A stretch of 51,355 nt of DNA from Acidobacteriota bacterium (GTDB lineage: Bacteria; Acidobacteriota; Terriglobia; Bryobacterales; Bryobacteraceae), in NCBI GenBank assembly GCA_018268835.1, contig JAFDVU010000035.1:1-51355 (forward strand), in the 5' to 3' direction. Below the pieces are notes generated by a model, which did no database searches, had not been told where the DNA came from, and saw nothing but the letters and a program-made list of their open reading frames with translations. The position numbers and the translations under genes are program-made. Shown piece after piece: positions 28,623 through 37,583 of this stretch (positions are counted from its first letter, which is position 1; the number at the start of each line of letters is the position of its first letter).

Positions 28623-31600
28623 TGACCCGCGATTCGGGCATCGACCCGGCGAGCGCTCCCACGCTGACGTGAATCTGCGGCATCGCGCCGGTTTCGAAGG
28701 CGTCGCCCATTTTTTCCAGGCGCTCGCGCATCATCTGGCGGCGGAGGCGCTCCTCGAACTCCTTCAACTGACTATCGATCGAGGTCTGCTTCTGCTTGTT
28801 GCGGATCATGTCCTCGCGATAGCGCTTGAGGAAGTAACCGATGGTCTCGACGCGAATCTTGATCGACCCGGTGGGCTTGTTCTCGTCGATGTCCTTGAAG
28901 CAGAAGTAGGGCGTGCCGGAATGCTCCACGATCTCTTCCACCACGGTATAGATGGGCGCGTCGTGGCCGCACTTGAAGCTGGACAGTTCCAGCGCCACGA
29001 GGTTCGGATGCCGCGCGACGTACTTTGCGGCCCAGACCTTGCGGCTGGTGTTTTCGCTATAGCTGTTCTTCCACACGTCAGTGATCGCCATGGGGTGCGG
29101 CGTCTCGCCGGCGATGACCTCAGGCCCGAACAGCCGCCAGATGATGTCGTCGTCGATCGGCAGGCAATCCTGCGCGAACACCGGGTAGCCGAGTTTCTGG
29201 AATTCCTCGAGGATCTCGTGGTTCACGCCGGGATCGTTGTGATACGGCCGTCCGAGCAGCACTACGCCGAGGCGGTCCTCGCGCTCGAGTTGATCGAGCA
29301 CTTCGCGCGCGGCGCCGCGCATGGTCACGTTATCGAAGTATTCCAGCGCGCGATAGCCCTGTTCGATGGCGCGCTGGTTCTCTTCCGGACTCAGCCCGAG
29401 GATGTCCTTGAACTCCTCGTACATCTGACGCTCAAACAGGTCGGGCTTGCTCAGGTTGACGAACGTATCGAGGAAGCGCACGCCCTTCTCGGCGAACAGG
29501 TCGCCTTCCTTGGTGAAGGCCGCCTTCACGGCTTCGGGCGTCGTGGCGACCGTCGGGCACGACCGGCTCGCCTGCACGTGGCTGAGCGGGCTGGTCAGGC
29601 AGTCGATCATGGGGAAGAAGATGATGTCGAGCGGCTTCTTGGCGTGCACGCGGTAGAGCAGGTTGTGGACGTGCGGTATGCCGAGTTTCGAGGGGAAGCA
29701 CGGGTCGATGGCGCCGCGCTTGGCGCCCTCTTTGTAGAGTTCCTCGCTGGTGTAGTCGCTGTAGACGATGTTCTCGGGCTTGATCCCGAGGCTCGCGAAA
29801 TACCCGGTGAACACGGGCGTCTGCGAGTACATATTCAGCACGCGCGGCATGCCGATGCGGATCTCGCCGCGCTTCTTCATCAGTGCGGCGCGCTTCTTCT
29901 GCGACGCCGTGATCTGGATGCGCGGCGCGGCGTCGGCGACCAGCGGCACGTCCGGCACGCGGAAGACGGCCTTGGCGGCGATCTCGACGAAGTTGGGGTT
30001 GGCCTTCTTGATCTTGTCGAGATTGCCCTTGATGTTGCGCATCTCGTCGATGTTTTCGACCGTGCCCTTTTCGCAGGTGGCGATGATCAGCCGCTGCGCG
30101 CCGGCTTCGAGCGGAACCTTGGTCTTGGAGGGCGGGCGGTAATCCGGATTCATCACGCTGGTCTTCACGTCGATGAAGGTCCGCAGGCATTTGTTCTTGC
30201 AGAAGTAGCAGCGGGTGGATTCGTTGCGCGTTGTTTTGTACTGGATGTCGCGGCAGGCGTCGAGTCCGATGAAGGTCGTCTGGCGGCCGTTGTCCCAGAG
30301 GCGTCCGGCCTCCAGCGCGGCGCCGATCGCGCCGGCTTCGCCGCAGTGCTCGTGAACGATCACGTCCGCGGGAACGTCCTTGCCCTTGAACCGGCTCTCG
30401 ATGAAATCGACCTGCGACTTCACCGCCGCGAGGTTATACTGCGTGCCGCCCTGGAGCAGGAAGCGCCGCCCGATGGCGGAGAGGTTCGGAATCTGCGAGA
30501 CGTAGAGCCAGATGTTCTTGGGCAGCACGTTGCACAGGCCGGCCATGATCTCTTCGGGCTTCCACCCCTGGCGCTGGAAGTCCACGATGTCGCTCTGCAT
30601 GAACACCGCGCAGCCGTAGCCGAAGCTGGGGAATCCCTTGGCGCCGAACGCAGTGTCGGCGTACTGCTCGACCGGGACGTTGAAGCCCTGCGCGGTGGAT
30701 TGCAGGAAGTAGCCGTTGCCCGCGCTGCACTGCGTGTTCAGCTTGAAATCCTTCACGCGCCCGTGCTTGAGGATGATGATCTTGATGTCCTGCCCGCCCA
30801 CGTCGCAGATGACGTCCACGTCCTCGTAGAAGTGCAGTCCGGCTTCGGTGTGGGCCACGGTTTCGACCAGCGCGGCGTCGGCGCCGATCACGTCCTTGAG
30901 GATGTCCTTGGCGTAGCCCGTGGTGCCGACGCCGAGGATTTTGAGGGAGGCGCCCTGATCGCGGATCTGCGCGTCCAGTTTCTGCAGCACCTCGACGGTA
31001 TCCTCGATCGGGTTGCCCTTGGAAAGCTGATAGGTTTTGGCGAGGATGCGCCGTTTGTGGTCCCTCGAAAGCAGCACGGCCTTGGTGGAGGTCGAGCCGC
31101 CGTCGATGCCGATGAAGCCTTCGATCACTTCGCCGGGCTGGAAGGTCGCGGGGACGAACTTCTTGTGGCGGTACTTTTCCTTGAACGCCGCGAGTTCGGC
31201 TTCGTCCTTGGCAAGGCCGCCGGTGCCGCCGCGCTTAGCCTTCTCTTCATCGCGCCCGACGTGGATGTACCAGTCCAGTTTCTCGTAGCCGACGTACTGC
31301 CCGATGTTGTCTTCTTCGGTCTTGCCGAACTCAACGCTGCCGATGGCGGCGAAGTACTGCGCGTTGTCCGGCGTGCGGATGAGGTCCTCGGGCGGGACGC
31401 CTTCGGGCAGGGGGGTGCCGCGCTCTTCCCAGATTTTCGGGATGTTGTGCTTCCAGCAGTCCCGCATGCCCTTGATGTAGCAGTTGGGTCCGCCCAGGAG
31501 CAGCACGACGGGCTGCAGCGTATTGCCGCGCGTCAGCACGCTCAGGTTCTGCATCACGATGGCTTCGAACAGCGATGCCATCAGCTCGTCCGGCGGGACG

Positions 31601-32169
31601 CCCATCTTCTGCAGGCCGTTGATGTCGGTCTCCGCGAAGACGCCGCACTTGCCCGCGACGGGATGGAGCTTGAGCCCCTTGTAGCCCATTTCGCACAGCT
31701 GCTCGGAGGGGATGCGGAGCTTGGCGTTGATCTTGTCGATGACCGCGCCGGTACCGCCGGCGCACTTATCGTTCATCGACGGGATTTTCTTCTTGCGGCC
31801 GGTCTCGGGGTCCTTCTTGAAGATGATGATCTTCGCGTCCTGCCCGCCGAGTTCGATCACGCTGCCGCACTCCGGGTAGAGGCGCTCCACGGCAAGCGAG
31901 ACGGCGTTCACTTCCTGCACGAACTTCGCGCCCAGATATTTGGTGAGCCCGTTGCCGCCGGAGCCGGTGATGAACATGCGCGAATTCTGCTGCGAGAAAC
32001 CTTCGATCTCGGTTTCGAACCGCTTGCAGAACTCCAGCACCTTCTCCGGCTGCTTGGTATCGTGGCGCTGGTAATCGCTCCAGAGAATCTGGTCGGTGGC
32101 GGCATCGATGACCACGGCTTTCACCGTGGTCGAGCCGACGTCCATGCCGATGAGGAAGTGTTTGTTCAT
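28612..32169 (-). CDS. Tandem acyl-CoA dehydratase/reductase activase with C-terminal DUF2229-like domain
   Basis: 1185 residues. Two BadF/HgdC-type ASKHA ATPase modules lie in tandem: residues about 1-290 (GMDVGSTTVKAVV, ELGGQDAKI) and about 350-630 (GIDGGSTSTKAVL, DVGGQDIKI). Each keeps the two cysteines that in HgdC dimers hold a bridging [4Fe-4S] cluster: C136/C175 and C481/C520. So the tandem could form its own pseudo-dimer. After a C-x2-C-x3-C motif (C654, C657, C661) comes a DUF2229/HgdB-like domain (about 690-1150) with more conserved cysteines (DPCFPSK, MIDCLTSP, SRSCPTVA). These enzymes use ATP to fire electrons at very low potential. The catalytic partner gene lies just upstream, 3 bases apart. 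Substrate unknown. Confidence 0.85.
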   Translation of the reverse strand: MNKHFLIGMDVGSTTVKAVVIDAATDQILWSDYQRHDTKQPEKVLEFCKRFETEIEGFSQQNSRMFITGSGGNGLTKYLGAKFVQEVNAVSLAVERLYPECGSVIELGGQDAKIIIFKKDPETGRKKKIPSMNDKCAGGTGAVIDKINAKLRIPSEQLCEMGYKGLKLHPVAGKCGVFAETDINGLQKMGVPPDELMASLFEAIVMQNLSVLTRGNTLQPVVLLLGGPNCYIKGMRDCWKHNIPKIWEERGTPLPEGVPPEDLIRTPDNAQYFAAIGSVEFGKTEEDNIGQYVGYEKLDWYIHVGRDEEKAKRGGTGGLAKDEAELAAFKEKYRHKKFVPATFQPGEVIEGFIGIDGGSTSTKAVLLSRDHKRRILAKTYQLSKGNPIEDTVEVLQKLDAQIRDQGASLKILGVGTTGYAKDILKDVIGADAALVETVAHTEAGLHFYEDVDVICDVGGQDIKIIILKHGRVKDFKLNTQCSAGNGYFLQSTAQGFNVPVEQYADTAFGAKGFPSFGYGCAVFMQSDIVDFQRQGWKPEEIMAGLCNVLPKNIWLYVSQIPNLSAIGRRFLLQGGTQYNLAAVKSQVDFIESRFKGKDVPADVIVHEHCGEAGAIGAALEAGRLWDNGRQTTFIGLDACRDIQYKTTRNESTRCYFCKNKCLRTFIDVKTSVMNPDYRPPSKTKVPLEAGAQRLIIATCEKGTVENIDEMRNIKGNLDKIKKANPNFVEIAAKAVFRVPDVPLVADAAPRIQITASQKKRAALMKKRGEIRIGMPRVLNMYSQTPVFTGYFASLGIKPENIVYSDYTSEELYKEGAKRGAIDPCFPSKLGIPHVHNLLYRVHAKKPLDIIFFPMIDCLTSPLSHVQASRSCPTVATTPEAVKAAFTKEGDLFAEKGVRFLDTFVNLSKPDLFERQMYEEFKDILGLSPEENQRAIEQGYRALEYFDNVTMRGAAREVLDQLEREDRLGVVLLGRPYHNDPGVNHEILEEFQKLGYPVFAQDCLPIDDDIIWRLFGPEVIAGETPHPMAITDVWKNSYSENTSRKVWAAKYVARHPNLVALELSSFKCGHDAPIYTVVEEIVEHSGTPYFCFKDIDENKPTGSIKIRVETIGYFLKRYREDMIRNKQKQTSIDSQLKEFEERLRRQMMRERLEKMGDAFETGAMPQIHVSVGALAGSMPESRVSGD

Positions 32170-32172
32170 TTC

Positions 32173-33933
32173 CTAGTTAGCCTTTACGCTCTGCATCTGC
32201 GACTTGATGTGGTGCACGAAATTGGCGGCCAACCCGACCACGCCCTTGGTGTGCGGCACGTGATAGAGCGGCTTGCGGCTCTCCGGGTGCGCCTCCACCC
32301 AGGCGCGGCACTCTTCCAGCGTCAGGCCGGTCTTCTCCAGCGCCTCGGCGAATTCCTTCTTGGCCTTGTTCTTGGCCTCGCCCAGCGCCATCTGGACGCG
32401 GCTGTGGGCGTTGATCTCGCCTTCGCCGGAGGTCTCGATCGGGAGGTAGATCATGTCCTTGTAATTGGACACGACCGCGCTCTGCGCGCCGTCGGATTGG
32501 GTCGACGGCATGCAGCCGAAGGGCTTCACCGAAAGCACCATGTGGGCCAGGTCCTTGTTGCTGTAGTAAATGTTCTTGGCGACTTCCAGGTGGCCTTCGC
32601 CGCCGCCGGCGCGCGAATTGTAGAAGGGATGGCCGAGCCGCTGGAGTTCATACTGGTCGGCCAGGTGATGCGCGATTCCGCCGAGGGCGTCCACGATCTT
32701 GTGGTATTCGTTCTTGAAAATGGCTTCGGCCAGCTTGAGCTTCGCCACCTTCTGCCGGAACCCGATTTCGATTTTCGCCCGCTGGCCGATCTTCCAGACC
32801 GGCGGCAGCACGGCGCCCTCTTCCAGCCCCTTCAAGTCGCGATATTTCTGAATCACCTGGTGGATCATGTACATGATCCACGTGCCGATGGGCTCCACCA
32901 ACACCTGCGCCCCTTCCTTCTGCAGGAAGTTGAACATGTTGAAGTTGCCGTCGCCCTCGGTGGTCTGCGCCCAGAATTCGCCGGTGATCTTGACGATCGG
33001 CTTCACACGCAGGCGGTCCACTTCGACTTCGTTGAACAGATCGCGGCAGTGCTCCAGGGCGGGCAGGTATTCATCGCCCTTGAGCTGCTTGACGAACTTG
33101 CCGACGTACTCCGCCGTATCGGAGAAGCCGCCCAGGTACTTCGCCATGCCCTCTTCGAGCTTCCAGGGCTGCTTCTTGCGGAACACCTCGTGCAGGTAGT
33201 CCATGCCGGCGTCCAGCACGCGGTCGGTCGCGCCCGGTTCGATTTCGTACGGGCGAAGCGCGTACGCCACTTCGTTCATCACGTCGCCGCAGTTGAGCGC
33301 GTTCAGAATCCCCAGGAAGAAGTCCAGGTTCATCTCCAGGCCGGCCTCGGCGTCGCTCTGGGAGAGGCCGCCGGACTGCTGGAAGAGGAGCACGCGGAAG
33401 CCGTCGAAGCCGGCGTTGCGCAGGGCCAGCCGGTACTCCGCTTCGTACATGCCGAACCGGCAGGGTCCGCACGCGCCCGCCGTGAAGAATACGTACCGGT
33501 CGATGATCTCCTGCTTGGTCAGTCCCTGCTCTTCGAGGCTTTGCAGGTACTGCACCAGATTGCCCACGGTGAAGTAAGTGGGGTTGCACTGGCCGTTATT
33601 GCCGAACTCCTTGCCGGTCTGGAACGCTTTCACGTTGGGCGTCGGCACGGCTTCGGCGAGGTAGCCGAGGCCTTCGAGCGCGCCGTGCACCAGCTTTTCG
33701 TGTTTCCACGTGAGCCCGCCGAAAAGCAGGGTGGTGTGTCCACGCTCGCCGCGGGTAAAGGTACGCTCGGCGGGCCGTTTAAAGTGGTGGACTTCGCGTT
33801 TGGCGAGTCCGGCCTCTTTTTCGAGTCGAGCGCGCTCTTCGGCGAGACGCTGTTGGATCACGTCTTCAATCGAGCCGATCTGTACCAGGTTGGCAGACGG
33901 CGAAGGCTTGGGATCGATAGTCTGAGTGCTCAT
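32173..33933 (-). CDS. HgdB/DUF2229-like iron-sulfur partner of the double activase
   Basis: 586 residues, cytoplasmic. Commonly annotated as CoA-activase/CoA-protein-activase family. Conserved cysteines are in GQCNPTYFTVG (C116), TAGACGPCRFGMYE (C155, C158), ALNCGDV (C215) and KPFGCMPST. These are probable iron-sulfur ligands. An N-terminal charged stretch (about 24-60) precedes the core. The architecture resembles the 2-hydroxyacyl-CoA dehydratase/double-cubane-cluster protein superfamily. It forms an operon with the activase (3-base gap). The ATG start at 33933 lacks a strong ribosome site. Whether it acts on an acyl-CoA or another small molecule cannot be told. Confidence 0.8.
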   Translation of the reverse strand: MSTQTIDPKPSPSANLVQIGSIEDVIQQRLAEERARLEKEAGLAKREVHHFKRPAERTFTRGERGHTTLLFGGLTWKHEKLVHGALEGLGYLAEAVPTPNVKAFQTGKEFGNNGQCNPTYFTVGNLVQYLQSLEEQGLTKQEIIDRYVFFTAGACGPCRFGMYEAEYRLALRNAGFDGFRVLLFQQSGGLSQSDAEAGLEMNLDFFLGILNALNCGDVMNEVAYALRPYEIEPGATDRVLDAGMDYLHEVFRKKQPWKLEEGMAKYLGGFSDTAEYVGKFVKQLKGDEYLPALEHCRDLFNEVEVDRLRVKPIVKITGEFWAQTTEGDGNFNMFNFLQKEGAQVLVEPIGTWIMYMIHQVIQKYRDLKGLEEGAVLPPVWKIGQRAKIEIGFRQKVAKLKLAEAIFKNEYHKIVDALGGIAHHLADQYELQRLGHPFYNSRAGGGEGHLEVAKNIYYSNKDLAHMVLSVKPFGCMPSTQSDGAQSAVVSNYKDMIYLPIETSGEGEINAHSRVQMALGEAKNKAKKEFAEALEKTGLTLEECRAWVEAHPESRKPLYHVPHTKGVVGLAANFVHHIKSQMQSVKAN

Positions 33934-34096
33934 ATGCGTGCGGTTTCCCAGTTTGAGGCAATCTTGACCTGTTAAACAATTGAAAGAAATACGTTTTCAT
34001 CGAATGGCGCATTCTGCCGGGGAACGGAGCATATCCGGGGCTGAGCGGGATTGTATGTTCGGGGACGAAACCCATTTCAGGCAGGCACTTGGCGGC

Positions 34097-34102
34097 TAAA
34101 AT
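34097..34102 (+). promoter_or_regulatory. Possible -10 element before the glycosidase
   Basis: TAAAAT (5 of 6 to TATAAT) ends 21 bases before the glycosidase ATG. The -35 region at the right distance (TTTCAG) is poor, so this is a weak call. Confidence 0.25.
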
Positions 34103-34123
34103 AGGGGAGATCGGACGTAAGGT

Positions 34124-36094
34124 ATGAGACCGAAACTGGCCAGCGCATTGCTGGCAATAGCTGCCGCCGGAACGCTCCGCGGCGCGGACACCGCGCAGTT
34201 CGAATCCTGCTACGCGCGCTGGGGCGACGGACAACTGGTCATCGGCAACCGTGCGATCGAGCGCACATGGAAGGTCGAAGGAGGCCGGTTGCTGGCCTCC
34301 TCCTTCCGCCTGCGGGTGTCATCCGGACAGGTCGGAGCTTACCGCGAGTGGCTGGTCCGTGCTACGGTTCCCGGACGCGAAGCCGGACGCCGCTTCGTCT
34401 TCACCTCGCACTCGGGCGTGGACGGGCCCGTGGAAGACGGCTCACTCGTCGTCGAACTGAAATCCGACGATGCTCCCGCGCTCGCCTACCGTTTCCAGGT
34501 TTTTCCCGGTGCGCCCGGCGTCTCCGTCCAGGTGACTCAGGACACCGAGGCTTCGCCGGAGGCGCTCGAAAACCTCTACCTGGCCACCGAGCACCCGCGC
34601 CTCACGCAGGTCTCGCTGTTCGACCAGACCGACGTGCACAACGAACTGGTCAGCGAGCGCGAGTGGCTGCTGGCGCCTTCCGAGCGCAACCTGCGGATCA
34701 GCGGCAACCTGTTTTTCATGGAAGACAGTCTCACCGGCGACGGTCTGGCGTTTTTGAAAATGGCGCCGTTGCCGCACGCCCGCCCGATTCACGACGAGTG
34801 GGACCTCGCCGCCGCCATCGAGGGCCGCGCTACGCACTGCACCTTGGGTGGAGGCGGGGGATACGCCGCCGTGGTCCTGGCCTACACCGGTGGGCGGGCG
34901 GGCCGCAGCGCGGCTCTGCAGGAGTGGCAGCGACAGTTGCGCCGCTTCGATCCCGCGCGCGACGCCCGCTTCCTCAGCAATACCTGGGGCGACCGCTCGC
35001 GCGACGCGCGCATCAACGCGGCATTCATGGAGAAGGAGATCGAAGCCGGCGCCGCGCTCGGCGTGGACGTCATCCAGATCGACGACGGCTGGCAGAAGGG
35101 CCGCACCGCCAACTCCGCGCGGGGCCCCGGCGTGTGGAACGGCTACTGGAGCCAGGACCCGCACTTCTGGGATTTCGATGCCGCTCGCTTTCCCGGCGGA
35201 CTTGCGCCGCTGGTGAAGCTCGCCGCCGGCCGCGGCATGAAGTTCGGCCTCTGGTACGGCCCCGACTCCAGCAACGACTTCGGCAACTGGCAGCGCGATG
35301 CCGACCGCATCCTCGAAATCCACCGCACGGCGGGCGTCGATTATTTCAAGATCGATTCCGTCAAAGCCACCAGCAAGGCAGGGGAGCGCAATCTGCGACG
35401 CATGTTCAACCGCGTGCTCACGGAAAGCCGCGGCCGGGTCAGTTTCGATCTCGACGTCACCGCCGAAATCCGCCCCGGTTACTTCGGCATGATCGATCCC
35501 GGACAGATCTTCGTCGAGAACCGGTACACCGATTACCACAATTACTGGCCGCACCAGACCCTGCGCAACCTTTGGATGCTGTCTCAATACATCGATCCGC
35601 TGCGTCTCCGCATGGAGGTGCTCAACAACGCGCGCAACCAGGATAAGTACGCGGGCGATCCTCTTGCCCCGGCGCGTTACTCGCCCGAAATGTTGTTCGC
35701 CAGCGTCATGTTTGCGAGTCCGCTGGGATGGTTCGAAACCTCGAACCTGCCCCCGGAATACGTTGCCCGCATGGCCGGTCTGGTGAAGGTATGGAAGCAG
35801 CACCGCGCCGAACTCCACCAGGACACCATCCTGCCCATCGGCGAGGCGCCCGACGGAACCAATTGGACGGGCTTTGCGGCTTACTCGGCGGACCGCGCGT
35901 CCGGCTATCTACTGCTATTCCGCGGAGTAAATGACCGGCCCGAGTGGTCGCTCTCCACCCGGATCCTGAGCGCCGCGAGCTATAAGATCGAAACTCTGGG
36001 TGGCAGCGGGACGGTGGAAGCAGGCGCCGGCAAGCTGGCCGCTCATATTCCAGCATCGCCTGGCTTTGTGTGGGTGCGCTGGCGGAGAGAGTAA
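34124..36094 (+). CDS. Secreted clan-D glycosidase, alpha-galactosidase-like (GH36/GH27 type)
   Basis: 656 residues. Signal peptide 1-20 (LASALLAIAAAGTLRGAD). An N-terminal beta-sandwich (about 25-270) precedes a TIM-barrel (about 285-570) with VDVIQIDDGWQKG, GMKFGLWYGPD and VDYFKIDS, where the Asp after FKI is the expected nucleophile, and then a C-terminal beta domain. These match clan GH-D retaining enzymes. The protein would act in the periplasm or outside on alpha-galactosides or related polymers. The ATG at 34124 has AAGG just upstream and GGGGAG further out. The lipase-maturation-like gene follows 31 bases later in the same direction. Confidence 0.85.
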   Translation: MRPKLASALLAIAAAGTLRGADTAQFESCYARWGDGQLVIGNRAIERTWKVEGGRLLASSFRLRVSSGQVGAYREWLVRATVPGREAGRRFVFTSHSGVDGPVEDGSLVVELKSDDAPALAYRFQVFPGAPGVSVQVTQDTEASPEALENLYLATEHPRLTQVSLFDQTDVHNELVSEREWLLAPSERNLRISGNLFFMEDSLTGDGLAFLKMAPLPHARPIHDEWDLAAAIEGRATHCTLGGGGGYAAVVLAYTGGRAGRSAALQEWQRQLRRFDPARDARFLSNTWGDRSRDARINAAFMEKEIEAGAALGVDVIQIDDGWQKGRTANSARGPGVWNGYWSQDPHFWDFDAARFPGGLAPLVKLAAGRGMKFGLWYGPDSSNDFGNWQRDADRILEIHRTAGVDYFKIDSVKATSKAGERNLRRMFNRVLTESRGRVSFDLDVTAEIRPGYFGMIDPGQIFVENRYTDYHNYWPHQTLRNLWMLSQYIDPLRLRMEVLNNARNQDKYAGDPLAPARYSPEMLFASVMFASPLGWFETSNLPPEYVARMAGLVKVWKQHRAELHQDTILPIGEAPDGTNWTGFAAYSADRASGYLLLFRGVNDRPEWSLSTRILSAASYKIETLGGSGTVEAGAGKLAAHIPASPGFVWVRWRRE

Positions 36095-36125
36095 CTGGTG
36101 GTAAGTGCCGTATCAGTGAGGATCA

Positions 36126-37490
36126 ATGCCCCGGATAGCCACAGCCCGGACGTTTCTCCGCATGCTCGGGGGGATTTACGCGATCGCCTTCCTCTCGTTC
36201 GGCGTCCAGGCGCTGGGGCTGGCCGGTTCGCAGGGCATCCTGCCGGTCGCCGACTTTCTGCGCGCCGTGCGCCAGGGGGCCGGCGCCGCCGCCTACCACG
36301 AAGTCCCCACGCTGCTCTGGCTCAACGCCTCCGATGCCGCGATTACCGCGCTGTGGATCCTCGGCGCCGCTCTCGGCATCGCCGCCGCCGCCGGATGGCG
36401 CCAGCGCGCGGTTCTCGCCGCCTGCCTGGTCCTGTGGCTCTCGGTCTGCGCCGCCGGGCAGGAGTTCCTCGCCTTCCAGTGGGACTACCTGCTCGCCGAA
36501 GCCGGGTTCCTGGCCATCTTCGCCGACGAGTCGCCGGTCCGGGTCTGGCTATTCCGCTGGCTCCTGTTCCGCCTGATGTTCTTCAGCGGCGTCGTCAAAC
36601 TCGCCAGCCACGATCCCACATGGCGCAACCTCACCGCCCTCCAATACCACTGCGAGACGCAGCCGCTGCCGACCCCGCTCGCCTGGTTCATGTTCCAGTT
36701 GCCCGCCGCCTTCCAGAAGTTCTCCACCGCGCTTGTGTTCGTCGCCGAGTTGATCGTCCCCTTGACGTTTTTCGGCCCGCGCCGGGTGCGTCGCGCCGGC
36801 GCAGCGTTCACGGTTCTGTTCCAGTTTCTCATCCTGCTTACGGGCAACTACACCTTCTTTAACTGGCTCACGATCGCCCTATGCCTGTGGCTGGTCATCG
36901 AGCCCGACCGCGCTTTGCCGCGTCCGCTCCCGCATCGAGCCGTGAGCGCGGTCCTCGCCGGCTTCATCGCCCTCATGAGCGCGCTTCTGTGCCTGGCACA
37001 GTTCGGCGGACCCCTGCCGCCCGGCGGAGCCGCGATCCTGCACGCGGCCGACCCGCTGCGGCTGGTGAACTCCTACGGTCTCTTTGCCGTCATGACCACG
37101 ACCCGGCCGGAAATCATCGTTGAGGGCTCGCGCGACGGCGAAACCTGGCTGCCCTACGAATTCCGCTTCAAGCCCGGCGATCCGGCCCGCATGCCGCCGC
37201 TGGTGGCGCCTTATCAGCCCCGCCTCGACTGGCAGATGTGGTTCGCCGCGCTCGGCACGTACCAGCAAAATCGGTGGTTCGTCAACTTCATGGTCCGCCT
37301 GCTGCAAGGGGACCGTACCGTGTTGGAGTTGCTCGCCAACAACCCCTTCGGCGATACTCCGCCAAAATATGTGCGCGCGCGCGTTTACGAATACCGGTTC
37401 ACGCGCTTCGGCGAGAAGGGCTGGTGGCGCCGCGAAGAGAAAGGGCTCTACTTCCCCGGCGTCAGTCTGAAGCGACAGTCCGCGCCATGA
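36126..37490 (+). CDS. Lipase maturation factor family membrane protein
   Basis: 454 residues with about eight membrane helices in the first 300, then a soluble C-terminal domain. Family-typical stretches are FQWDYLLAEAGFLAIF, RLMFFSGVVKLASHDPTWRN, HCETQPLPTPLAWF and LTGNYTFFNWLTIALCLW. The eukaryotic LMF1/LMF2 proteins act in folding of secreted lipases in the endoplasmic reticulum; the job of bacterial members is not established. It follows the glycosidase closely (31-base gap), so a role in maturing or supporting exported enzymes is a guess. Confidence 0.88.
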   Translation: MPRIATARTFLRMLGGIYAIAFLSFGVQALGLAGSQGILPVADFLRAVRQGAGAAAYHEVPTLLWLNASDAAITALWILGAALGIAAAAGWRQRAVLAACLVLWLSVCAAGQEFLAFQWDYLLAEAGFLAIFADESPVRVWLFRWLLFRLMFFSGVVKLASHDPTWRNLTALQYHCETQPLPTPLAWFMFQLPAAFQKFSTALVFVAELIVPLTFFGPRRVRRAGAAFTVLFQFLILLTGNYTFFNWLTIALCLWLVIEPDRALPRPLPHRAVSAVLAGFIALMSALLCLAQFGGPLPPGGAAILHAADPLRLVNSYGLFAVMTTTRPEIIVEGSRDGETWLPYEFRFKPGDPARMPPLVAPYQPRLDWQMWFAALGTYQQNRWFVNFMVRLLQGDRTVLELLANNPFGDTPPKYVRARVYEYRFTRFGEKGWWRREEKGLYFPGVSLKRQSAP

Positions 37491-37510
37491 GGCAAGCCAT
37501 CGTCCCGCGC

Positions 37511-37576
37511 GGCCAGGGGCGCAACCGCGCGGCTCAAGGTATTAAGTACAGGTAGCTTCCCGGCTCGCCCCTGGCC
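37511..37576. terminator. Long-loop inverted repeat between convergent genes
   Basis: GGCCAGGGGCG (37511-37521) and CGCCCCTGGCC (37566-37576) are perfect 11-bp complements with a 44-base loop that itself contains short GC-rich complements. They lie between the plus-strand lipase-maturation gene (ends 37490) and the minus-strand gene ending at 37584, a fitting place for a bidirectional terminator. Confidence 0.4.
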
Positions 37577-37583
37577 CGGCCGA

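Noticed and set aside
28531..33975. 1814-codon plus-strand open frame opposite the two reductase genes
   Set aside because: It is antisense to two clearly conserved genes, its translation is low-complexity (Leu/His/Asp/Val-rich) and it matches no family. Long antisense frames are expected in GC-rich DNA with strong codon bias.
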